Shown here in pieces: positions 11,140 through 20,223 of a stretch of DNA of 64,000 bases (positions within the stretch are counted from its first letter, which is position 1; each line of letters opens with the position of its first letter). This DNA is from Gerris lacustris (taxonomy: Eukaryota; Arthropoda; Insecta; Hemiptera; Gerridae). Position numbers and translations under genes: made by a program. Below the pieces are notes generated by a model that was given only the letters and a program-made list of their open reading frames with translations, was not told where the DNA came from and made no database searches. Location: the NCBI GenBank assembly GCA_951217055.1, contig OX578276.1, forward strand, positions 31,643,505 to 31,707,504, written 5' to 3'.

Positions 11140-11800
11140 CTTTTTACTTTCTCATATAAAGAGAAAGTATTGTGATGGCGCGAAAATTCGATTTTGAGAT
11201 TTTGATGGATTTACACGTTTTGAGGTCCCCTGAGTCCAAAAAAGTGGTTTTTAAAAAATGTCTGTCCGTCGTCTGTCGTCTGTCGTCTGTCGTCTGTCGT
11301 CTGTCGTCTGTCGTCTGTCGTCTGTCGTCTGTCGTCTGTGCAGACGCCTGGAGCCTAAACTACTGGGCCGATTTTGACGAAATTTGGCATACATGTTCAG
11401 AAAAATCATACCCCGAGGTGAAATCGAGAAATGAATTTTAGCTCTAAATTTGGGGGCGCTACCCCCCAAAAACTTTAAAAAAACCGGAAAAAAAATTATT
11501 TCTCGAAAACGGTTCCGACGATTTTGATTAAAAAATTCTAAAATGTAGTCCATTGGAATACGAATCCAACGATATAAGCCGTTTTCCCGGGAAAAATCTA
11601 GTTCCTGAGATATTAGCTTAAAACGCGGATGGAGAGGGCCCGGGTTCGATTCCCCGCCCAGGAGAAGTTATTTTTATGATAAATTTTGATGAAATGTTCA
11701 ATAATATTTAAATGTACATTTGAAAACTAATAAATGGAAACACTGGGCCAAGTAATTATGAACTCATAAATGAGAAAGTTTGTCTGAGTTGTCTCGGACC
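11140..11800 (+). repeat. Family A repeat, fullest copy, with pol III B box
   Basis: It begins TTTTTACTTTCTCATATAAAGAGAAAG and ends near ATGAGAAAGTTTGTCTGAGTTGTC, so both ends carry related GAGAAAG motifs. It contains a CGTCTGT heptamer microsatellite (11268-11340), a 'gacgaaatttggcatacatg' block and GGTTCGATTCC at 11643-11653, a perfect B-box match. Related copies are at 13455-14095, 15705-15943, 17425-17500, 36725-37265, 48440-48905, 52395-53215 and 61795-62025. No conserved ORF is present. It is probably a non-autonomous element; its class is unknown. Confidence 0.75.
11268..11340. repeat. Heptamer microsatellite (CGTCTGT)n
   Basis: About ten near-perfect 7-bp units inside family A copy 1. 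Other copies of the family have only one or two units here, so the expansion is specific to this copy. The period of 7 gives open frames on both strands that are not genes. Confidence 0.9.
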
Positions 11801-11829
11801 GATTTTTTAAAATGTTTCCTTGAGCATTG

Positions 11830-12700
11830 TAATTGTTTTTTTGTTTTTTTCATTGCTCTACACTCGTATACGTCGTTGGTACGCTTTGTACGGAAAATTT
11901 GGAGCTTTCTTTCTTTCTAAACGGTTCGTTGTACGTAAAAAAAGGACGGAATCATTCGTGTGTGAAATGTTTTAATCTTATATTATCTACGATTGATACG
12001 AAATATAAACATTATATCTTTGTTTATATGCGTAGAAAGTGATTCTTTACGTACTTGTATTCATTGCGCATGCGCGTCTCATAGTTCTGAATAATTCCTC
12101 TTCTTTACCACACTAGTGCGGTAAAGAAGAGGAATTCTTCAGCTTTACGCACGATTAGCAAGTTTGTTTACATTTAACATTTAACAAAACTAATTTGCTG
12201 TTCTTTTATTAAAGTAACTGTTTATATCGAGTTTTTAGTGAAAAACAATGAGTGAATCAAGTGACTTTGACGAAAATGTGGAGAATAATACTCCTCCAGA
12301 AATAATTAATTCGGCAAACAATACAACCAATGAATTAATGCCGCATCTTTATCAAGAGAGAGATATGAACTTACATACAGCAAGTTTATTTTTTTCTGTA
12401 TTTATTATTTAAATCTAACAATCGTAGATAAAGTACGGTACGCAACTCGTGCGAAAACGGCATTTTGCATTGCTCGTGTGGTTTTACCACCCTCGCTATC
12501 GCTCGGGTGCAAACTCCACACTCGCATGCAAAATGCTACTTTCCGCACTCGACGCGTAATGTACTATTTTGATCTAATTGGTCTCCGAGCCATATACAAA
12601 TAGGAAGCGATATAATACATAAAAACGGATACCACGCACGTTATTATAGTGGAGCAGGCTTTTTTGCTAAACAATTCGTAGTACGTAAAAAATGAATGAG
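11830..12700 (+). mobile_element. Palindrome-bearing repeat (DNA-transposon remnant), copy 1
   Basis: About 12030-12560 is the reverse complement of 34262-34790. A long palindrome at 12087-12142 centres on CACTAGTG and reads ...CTTCTTTACC-CACTAGTG-CGGTAAAGAAG.... Downstream is a 54-codon ORF from ATG 12248 (MSESSDFDENVENNTPPE...) ending in TAA near 12412. A GC-richer block 'gtacgcaactcgtgcgaaaacggcattttgca' follows. The ends with GTGCGG suggest an ISL2EU- or Harbinger-like origin, which is inference. A partial internal duplication ('ctaaacggttcgttgtacgtaaaa') recurs near 12668. Confidence 0.6.
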
Positions 12701-13454
12701 ACCTTTTTTGTGGTTAAATTCATAATCTTTCTTGATAATCACCTCAATTTGTCTGGAAGCGAGATATTCTTAAAAATACGTAATGGTTGTGCGTCGCGGT
12801 GTTGTTGCCGATTTTTAATATGTTTTGAAGAATGTCAAAATGAAGCAATCAAAAAACAAATTGAAGCTCCGATTTTTTTTTTCTGGTGCAAAAACCCCAA
12901 AATGACTGAACTTATAGGTTCAGCTTATAGGATTAATAATGTAATTCGCAGTTTCGGCCGAGATTTTGTGATAGTTACTCATATTTAAAAAATATGAATC
13001 ACTATTTCATTTTATACTTCTTTATTGTCTACATCACAAATAATATTTTACACTATTCACCATACCGGTTTCAGCATGTCTGCCATCGTCAGTGGTTAAG
13101 TACAAACTCCAATGGTATTTATAAGGAAATATCTGGAATTATCTGAAGAGGAACAAAAATGTATAAAATAAAATAAAATAAACTTGGATTATAACGTTTC
13201 TACAAAGGTGTAGGAAGTTAGCAGAGACTATAAGTAATAAAATATTATTTTTGTGGTCTTAAAGTCTCGATAAAAAGGGAAGGAATGTTGTTTTTTCTCA
13301 GTCAAGTATTACTTTATCCTCTTATGGTGGCGCCCAACTGAAAGCCGGACCACCCATTCACTAAGTAAATTTTTATTCTAAGCACGAAAATATTTTAATG
13401 TAAATAAAGTTCAAAGATATAACTATTTAAATGTAAATTTTTAGATAGGAAATT
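12692..13454. other. Unassigned intronic sequence
   Basis: A 98-codon open frame at 12692-12988 (+) has no recognisable domain and follows the repeat copy described above, so I do not call it a gene. The remainder is AT-rich, with a phrase 'accggtttcagcatgtctgccatcgtcagtgg' around 13066 typical of dispersed repeats. Confidence 0.4.
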
Positions 13455-14095
13455 GACAAATCGGTCCAACACAACTCAGACTAACTTTCTCAGTATAACT
13501 TTCTCATATATAATTACTTGGTCCATTTATTAGCTATTTCGAGTTTTCGTAGTTATATTTAATTATTAATTAATAATTTACTATAAAAATAATTCTTCCA
13601 ACCGGGGAATCGAACCCGGCCTCTCACCGTACTCGGAAATAGCTATTTCCTTAAGAACTAGATGTTTCCCGGAAAAGGGACTTATATACATAATTTGATA
13701 CGTGATTCGTGTTTAAAACTATGTACTGCATTTTAGAATAATTTAATCAAAATCGTCAGAACCGTTATCGAGATTTTTTTTCCTTTTTTTTCGCAATTTT
13801 GGGGGATAGCGCTCCCAAATTTAGAGGTAAAATTCAGTTCTCGATTTCACCTTGGGGTATGATTTTTCTCAACTTGTATGCCAAAATTTCGTCAAAATTG
13901 GCCCAGTAGTTAAGGCTGCACGCGTCTGCATACGACAGACAGACATTTTTTAAAAACCACCTTTTTTTACTTTTGAATGAGTAAAAAAACCTCAAAACAC
14001 CTAATAACCTCAAAAACATATAAATGCATCAAAATCTCTAAATTCAATTCCCGCGCTATCACAATACTTTCTTTTTATAAAGAAAAGTAAAAAAG
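13455..14095 (-). repeat. Family A repeat, copy 2
   Basis: Minus-strand copy covering both ends of the family: 'caactcagactaactttctc' on the left and 'caatactttctttttataaag' on the right. It has the B-box-like GGTTCGATTCCCC on the minus strand near 13601-13615. It lies 38 bp upstream of the hAT-like insertion. Confidence 0.7.
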
Positions 14096-14124
14096 GTTGC
14101 AACATAAGCAATAAATCATTTTTA

Positions 14125-14132
14125 ACGTAAAT
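14125..14132. repeat. Target-site duplication (left) of the hAT-like element
   Basis: ACGTAAAT, matched by ACGTAACT at 15672-15679 (one mismatch). An uninterrupted version of this site occurs at about 19413-19470. Confidence 0.75.
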
Positions 14133-15671
14133 CAGTGGCGCACCCAGGGGGGGGGGGGGGGGGGGCACGTGCCCCCACCCCAAAGCCAGACCTAAAATTT
14201 AAGTATGCATTTCCGCAGCACGTGTTAAAGTAATAGTATTTTGATAGTCAAAAATAATAATAAATAAATAAGTAATTATATACCTTATAGCCCGACATTT
14301 TTTTTTTTTGGCGTTTAAAAAGACGTGCCCCCCCCCCCCCCCCCCCCCCAAAGCTAAAGACGTAAAATTTAAGTATGCAATTTCGCAGCACATGTTAAAG
14401 TTATAGTGAAAACAATAAATAAATAAGTAATTATATACCTAGTTTAGCCCGACATATTTTTTTGGTGTTCAAAAAGACGTGCCCCCCCCCCCCCCTCCAA
14501 AGCCATAGACTTAAAATTTAAGTATGCAAATAAGTATGCATTTTAAATAAGTCAGTATCACTTAATAAATAAGTAATAATCTACCTAGTTTTGCGCGACA
14601 TATTTTTTTTTGGTGTTTAAAAAGAAGATGAAGAAAAAGAAGTAAGTTAAGTTATCAACCCGTTTAGGTTAAGGATCTATAAAATAGGGATGGAGCTCCT
14701 TTGTAAAAAAGTGTCGTTTATTGAACTTGGAAAAATCTGCATAAAATTATGACTGCGCATTGCGCATGGTCATAACTTTTTAGTGGGACGAATTTCTTCC
14801 CGACTATTATCCATTGTTTATTTTGAATGAAAGGTTACAATATAAAATTTTTAAATCAAGTTTTTAATTAAATTTTTCTTGTTTTAAGGGTTTTTATTTT
14901 AATCTAAAGTTTTACTATAATATATTAATTAAATTTAATTAAAATTGTTAGTAGCAGTCATTAGAATAGTTTTTAATTGGATCGAATAATTAATATTAAT
15001 GAATTTGGAAACGGGTTCAATTGTAGAATAAGATTTTAAAAATTGCAGATACCCGACCTTTCGCGAGGAAGACTATTTTTGTACTTATTGACTGGACTAT
15101 TATATACCCTACCAGGTTTATTTTTAACCTAATACTATCAGCTAATTTATGTTAAACTCAAAACATTTGGCGTACGTATTTTTATTTATTTATTTATTTA
15201 TTTTTGTTAATTCACATAACAAAAATATTTTTAAAATGTACCAATTTATTTTTCTGGCTACTAAAATAAAACATTAATCTATTATATAATGTACAACTTT
15301 TAATAATAAAATATTATTAGTAAGTATATAATTTTGTTTAAATAAAATAGCCCGGTCTTCATGTCCCGTTCATAAAAAACTGTATATAATAACATTTTAG
15401 ATGCTCTTAGAATAGGCTAAAAAGACGTTTTCAAGTAACGTAAACTATAAAAATTTTCCCGGGGGAGGACCAACGGACCTCCCTAAAAGAGAGCCCAGCT
15501 CCCCTTCAAAATTGGCTAGATCCACCCTTGATAAGAAGTAATTTAAGAACAACGAAAACCAGACTGTTTAATTGTCTGTGATTATGCTAATCCCACATTA
15601 CACCCCCCCCCCCCCCTTATTTTTTTTTAAATCTGTGCCCCTCCCAAAAATAAATCCTGGGTGCGCCACTG
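14133..15671. mobile_element. hAT-like non-autonomous element, 1539 bp
   Basis: The ends are perfect 16-bp inverted repeats, CAGTGGCGCACCCAGG and its complement, flanked by an 8-bp target duplication (ACGTAAAT / ACGTAACT). Both are hallmarks of the hAT superfamily. Long G or C homopolymers sit just inside the ends. An internal segment with 'gacgtgccccc...aaatttaagtatgc' is repeated two to three times (about 14150, 14325 and 14475). There is no transposase ORF, so it would need a transposase supplied in trans. A paralogous empty site at 19.4 kb independently supports the boundaries. Confidence 0.85.
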
Positions 15672-15704
15672 ACGTAACTTACAACAGTTCATCCTCTAAA
15701 ATGA

Positions 15705-15943
15705 GTGAAAAAATCGGTCCTAAGTCCTAAACAACTCAGATTAATTTTCTCATTATAATCTCGGGCCCTGATCCCAGAAAACATGAATACAAAGGACCCC
15801 GTTAATCCGGACGCATGGTTCGGCAGACATTTTTTAAAAACCACCAGTTCAGACTTTTTTTTGGACAATAAATCCATCGAATTTTTGCGATAACTTAATG
15901 CTTTCTCTCTATATAGCTATATTACGTATATGAGAAAGTAAAA
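15705..15943 (-). repeat. Family A repeat, internally deleted copy
   Basis: It has the terminal phrases of the family ('aacaactcagattaattttctcatta' and 'tatgagaaagtaaaaa') and the 'tttttaaaaaccacc...ttttggac' block. The central part including the B box is missing. Confidence 0.6.
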
Positions 15944-16462
15944 AATCCTAATCAGTGGGAAATTAAACTCTTACTTAAGTACTGCTTTAAAATATTTTCA
16001 TTCTGTGGGAAACTAGATGTTTTCCTACTAAACGATTTATATATGTGGTATATGGTTATTTCAATGAACTAGTACAATGGATTCACATTATTTTATAATT
16101 TGAGGGGCCAGAGCCCCTAGAAATAGCAATTATTTGGTGTTTGAGTGCACTTTTACGCTGGATATTTCAACTTCCCATTTTCTACTCATTGCCACTGGTA
16201 CTAAAGAGCACCGTTAAAGAGTACCACTAACTAATGGTTAAAAGCTGGCTTTGTATAATATTGTTACATTTAGTGACAAGAGACGTATTTTTTTCTTTAT
16301 TACAAGACTACGAAACCCCTCAAACATTTGAACTCCTCAGCTTATTAGCTTTCATTCCGCAGTCTATTATACCGCATACATAATCATACTTAATATTCTT
16401 TGTCCTCCCTTTCACCCTATATATATTACAAATAATTTAATTTTAATATTACAGATACTCAC
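15944..16462. other. Intronic, nothing recognised
   Basis: AT-rich sequence next to the donor of the first AGPAT-like exon. No repeat match noticed. Confidence 0.4.
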
Positions 16463-16644
16463 CTCAATCTTAAACAATTTCTTGGATAAATGAGAAAAAC
16501 AAATATAAATATAACAGAATTAATACCAATCATTAATATCAGACTGGTAAAGCACGATAAATATCTTAATCCATCTGAATCTTTCAATAAAAGAGGAGAG
16601 ATGATAACAATTATCACACCAATTAAAACGTAAAAGTACCACAT
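16463..16644 (-). CDS. AGPAT-like acyltransferase, first coding exon (two membrane segments)
   Basis: From ATG at 16644 the exon encodes 60 codons plus two bases and stops at a perfect donor, GAG|GTGAGT (16463|16462). The peptide starts MWYFYVLIGVIIVI, has a short polar loop (LLLKDSDGLRYLS), a second long hydrophobic stretch and ends IYPRNCLRLR. This matches the N-terminus of animal AGPAT enzymes: a signal-anchor helix, a second helix and a basic/PRN motif before the conserved domain. The phase-2 end joins the phase of the exon at 9172 (AG|A gives Arg). The frame is open upstream to 16779, but MWYF is the better start for the family. A V-ATPase e-subunit was considered and is less likely. Confidence 0.7.
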
Positions 16645-17424
16645 TATAATAACTTTATAAATAATTATGTTTATCTCAATATTTAACTTCAATTTTAACT
16701 TTACTTGAATTTGCCAGAAGTACACAAATAAATCGACTTTTGAATAAGAAATACAATAAATTATTAAATGACCATTCATTTAAACATATGGCCTTTATTA
16801 TATGAAGACTTTAGTAGAATTATTAACTTTATTATAGTATAATAATTAAACTTATAGTAATGAAGACACTTTTAAGATAATATAACGGGATACAGTGAAG
16901 TATCAAATTATTTTTTTTATTTTAATGAACCAATTTATTCATTTTTAATTCTTATTCTTATTATTTTATCATTTTATTACTCAAAAAAATCTAGTTTATA
17001 GATTCCTTTCTCTGCTTTTTATCACTTGACGAAATGATGAGACCTGAAGGAGAATGGTCACAGGAGTACGTAATTGTCGAACAAGCTTAATGAGTTCTTT
17101 AATTTAGACGGGATTTTAAATGTTCGTATGTTTGTCTAACATTATTTGTAGTAGAAATTAACAAAATTTAAACTAAATTTGGCACATAGATGCACTCAGC
17201 ATTTGGTATACAGGTGTTATATATTTTCATTGCCCCATAATAAGGTATTGGCATGAATTATTTCAAAATTTTAGGACTAGCCGTTATAGGGTGGTTGGAG
17301 GGGGGGGGGGGAGAATATTTTAACTCATTAAACCAATAAGGAATTCAAAATTTAAAAAAGTACATACTTATCTGTAACCTACTTCTTCAGGAGCTTATAT
17401 TTGATACCCCACTAGAAAATTAAA
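16645..17424. other. Upstream of AGPAT-like coding exon; repeat traces
   Basis: The 5' UTR or a further intron of the acyltransferase gene should lie here, but no splice site could be chosen with confidence. About 17085-17250 is related to 5800-5960 ('tgagttctt...tttgtctaac...aaatttggcacatagatgcactcagcatttg'). A poly-G tract lies near 17297-17310. Confidence 0.4.
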
Positions 17425-17500
17425 AAAAAATCGGTCCGAGACAACTCAGGCAAACTTTCTCTTGTACGAGTTCATAATTACTTAGCCCAATATTTTCCAC
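17425..17500 (-). repeat. Family A terminal fragment
   Basis: It contains 'cggtccgagacaactcaggcaaactttctc', the terminal phrase of family A, without the rest of the element. Confidence 0.55.
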
Positions 17501-17819
17501 TTATTATTTTTTGTATAATAAAAATTTTTATTTAAAAAATACAAATAAAAAAAAAACAGACTGCCAATTAGTGTGGCACATAGCTTCCTCGCATCCTATC
17601 ACGTACTTTATTGTTATATTAACATTAAAATTATAGTTATATTACTTTATTGTTATATTGTTTATTGTTTAAAAACTATTAATAGTTTTAGCGATCTTTA
17701 ACACTTCATAGCGGTGTCGCTGTTGGTTTTACTAAAAAATAGTATTTGAAAAGAATGTTTGTCTCATTGCATAGATGAAGTTAGATTTTTTTCCGACCTA
17801 AAATTCCAATTTTAAATTT

Positions 17820-18145
17820 GAAGTTCACGTTTACGCGAGCGTTGCTCGTGAACGCTTGGACGGATAACGTTGTCCAACGAACTCGTCCTGGGCATTGGTA
17901 AAATGAACATGTCTACCAAATTTCATCAAAATCGGTCGACATTTACTCAAGTTATCGTCGCACGTTTCATTATTCGCGGACACACAGACCGACAGACAGA
18001 CAGACAGACACGAGACCAAAAATGTTCCCTGATGTCTGAAACGGATTTCTGTCTTGGAATTTTTAAAATCGGAGACCTAAAAGTTTTTCGTTCTCAAAAG
18101 TAAACACAATGCTTCCGTTACCTTCAGTAAGCTCGGAAGCAATAT
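17820..18145 (+). repeat. Dispersed repeat family B, copy 3
   Basis: It ends with the 30-nt terminus GCTTCCGTTACCTTCAGTAA... at 18111-18140. The left part ('gcgagcgttgctcgtgaacgcttggacgg...aacgaactcgtcctggg') is shared, inverted, with 54030-54345. A (GACA)n run sits at about 17990-18012. Confidence 0.7.
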
Positions 18146-18229
18146 TAAAATTTTTTAAATATTAAAAATCAGAGTGAATATTATTTATAGCATATTTGGA
18201 TTCTGCGGAGATAATAATGAAATTTTACA

Positions 18230-18625
18230 TGAAACTTTTTTGTCTATCTCCAATAATTTGTCCCCTCAAGGGGGAGCAAAGATAGAAAAATAACCCTTCC
18301 GAAAATAGTACAAAAAATAACACATATCGTTGTAAAATCTAAACGGTTTGATATGAAATATTGAAACTTGGGGGATCCGTAGTACCATGGAAGGTTGTTT
18401 TCATCCAATCGCACAGTAGGGGCAACCATCCAATTTGCCCCCAGGCACTGATATCTACCATTTTTAAACTATTGCCCCATATAGGAGGTAAAATATTGGA
18501 GATAAAAAAACTTTTTAGTGAAATATTCTTTTTTTTGCTACTAAAAATATACACTCCAATTTGAAATTTAGTTAAGATTAGAAAATAGTTAAAGGGGGGG
18601 GGGGGAAGACTTATGGACCACCCGC
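18230..18625. repeat. Family C repeat, copy 1
   Basis: It shares modules with 38870-39575: 'tctccaata(a/t)tttgccccct', 'gcactaggggcaacca(c)cca', 'cttgggggatccgtag' and the end phrase 'gacttatggaccaccc'. Modules appear in both orientations, giving small ORFs on both strands that are not genes. A 12-bp G run lies near 18594. Confidence 0.65.
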
Positions 18626-19589
18626 ATATATATTATATACGTGTGTGGGTGTGCATAAAATTAAAAATATATGGATATGTATTTAAGAGAAAGTATCAGG
18701 CATAATAAGATAAGATTCTAGTTCAGAATAAAATATATCTAAATCCTCTACATATTGTCGCAGCTTTATTAACATAATGTAGAGAATATTTAGTCTATAA
18801 AGAGGTATGTATTGTATCTTCAACCAAATATAATATAGTTATATTTTAGATTATATATTGCCACAATTTATTTAAAAAATGCATGGAAAATTGATAATTC
18901 TCCATATCAAATCACTTACTTAAAAATTTTAAATATTATACAACTTTGTTCAAACTTATTTAAACAGAAGGTTCTTATCAACATTTTTTTTTTTTTTAAG
19001 AGGTTAAATGCTGTTTTAAAATGTCCTCCATATTGCCGGTATAATTTATTTTAAATTTTGAAATCATTGACATTTTGGGGACAATCTTATTTGAAAGTGA
19101 GAAAAATATAAGAGATTGATAAGCGTCCCACGCTTTTATTAAATATCTATAAATAACATATTAATGTTGCTATATTTTAGTGATTTTCGAGAAAAAAAGG
19201 GTAAATTTATTCATTTATTCTTTGGAAAGTGGAGTTCCGTTTAGTAATTCGAAATAGTTTTTCTACTTTCCCATAATAATGTAATATGTGACCATTTCAT
19301 ATCCACTTTTTATAGATACTTAAAACTTTTTTCTTCTGCACAATACCTAATGGTATAAATCTCGCCGAAACTTTAGAATATAGATTAGAAATATTGTCAC
19401 AACCTATAAAACAAAGGTTAACATAAACAATAAAACATTTTTAACGTAAATAAAAACAGTTCATCCTCTGAAATGAGACAATTCTTAATTATCTATTTAT
19501 ATTTAATCTAACTACGATTATTTTATTAGTATAAAAACAATAATTATTCATATTTAATTGGAAAATGAAAAAAATAATTTATATATAAT
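18626..19589. other. Intergenic, AT-rich; includes paralogous empty site
   Basis: No exon was recognised. At about 19413-19470 the sequence 'catttttaacgtaaataaaaacagttcatcctctgaaatgag' is the uninterrupted counterpart of the flanks of the hAT-like element at 14133-15671. Confidence 0.6.
19585..19589. repeat. Target-site duplication of the Bel-Pao element (left)
   Basis: ATAAT, repeated immediately after the 3' LTR at 24688-24692. Confidence 0.85.
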
Positions 19590-19892
19590 TGTCACTGTCA
19601 GTCAATAATTGACAGTGTAGATTTTATTTTATTGTTTAGTTTAGTTTTCATTTCAAAGTTAATCAAACTATATTTAAATTTTTACGGACAATTATTTAGA
19701 AAGAAGGGAAAAGGATAGAAGGAAAAATTGCAGAAAGAAACATTATTAGAAAGAAAGAAACAGATAAAGAAAAAACACCTTTGATACTATTTTTGACTTG
19801 TGACAATTCCAAATTCCAAATTAACTGTATTATACTATTTTCCCTACTAAATATATTTCCTGTAAAAAAAATATAACGTTCTTGCCGTTACA
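19590..19892 (+). repeat. 5' LTR of Bel-Pao element
   Basis: It starts TGTCACTGTCAGTCAATAAT and ends GTTCTTGCCGTTACA. The first 20 bases include an inverted repeat (CTGTCA...TGACAG). Same length as the 3' LTR, with no difference found on reading. Confidence 0.92.
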
Positions 19893-19992
19893 GTAAAAAT
19901 TTAAATTAATTTGGTAAAGTAAAAATTTAAATTAAATTTTGGACTTTACCTTTGGAACACTTGATTACAAAATTGAAACTAAGAAACCAGAA

Positions 19993-20223
19993 ATGCCGCG
20001 GGGAAAGAAAGTGTGTAAGGAGCAGGACGAAGAAGACTTGGACAAACTTACAGTCGTTACAAAATCAATCAAGTCGGTGTCCGCTACTATACGGCGTAAG
20101 CAAAAGGAAGTGTCACGCTTAGTTAAAGATTTCGAATGCAATCCAGAGCACATGAGTATTCTATCTATCAGCAGCACTCAGTGGTCTTGTACGACTAAAG
20201 AGAGACCTGCAAGTGCTGGTTGA
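19993..20223 (+). CDS. Bel-Pao Gag, N-terminal part (separate frame)
   Basis: From ATG 19993 this frame gives MPRGKKVCKEQDEEDLDK followed by a helical, Lys/Arg-rich stretch (KSVSATIRRKQKEVSRLVKD) typical of Bel-Pao Gag N-termini. It stops at 20223. The rest of Gag-Pol lies in the +1 frame, which is open from 20156, so the two frames overlap by 68 nt. Either a single-base indel has broken the usual single ORF, or a +1 recoding event is used. An indel seems more likely, because Bel-Pao elements normally have one ORF. An open extension to 19939 lacks an ATG. Confidence 0.65.
   Translation: MPRGKKVCKEQDEEDLDKLTVVTKSIKSVSATIRRKQKEVSRLVKDFECNPEHMSILSISSTQWSCTTKERPASAG

Larger units (their letters stand above)
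9173..16462 (-). other. Inferred 7.3-kb intron 1 of the AGPAT-like gene
   Basis: It is bounded by the GTGAGT donor at 16462 and the TTTTCAG acceptor at 9173. Phases agree (two codon bases upstream, one downstream). It is filled with dispersed repeats: SINE-related sequence, families A and D, a palindrome-bearing element and a hAT-like insertion. The exon pairing is inferred from phase, order and family alignment, not from a transcript. Confidence 0.65.

Noticed and set aside
11172..11553. 89- and 100-codon ORFs on opposite strands
   Set aside because: The CGTCTGT heptamer keeps all frames open. The sequence is dispersed family A, whose other copies do not keep these frames.
12692..12988. 98-codon ORF (+)
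   Set aside because: It lies at the end of a dispersed repeat and partly repeats sequence seen at 11900; no domain recognised.
16463..16779. V-ATPase subunit e as identity of the two-helix peptide
   Set aside because: The PRN motif at its end, the donor phase and the downstream NHQS exon fit an AGPAT-type acyltransferase better.
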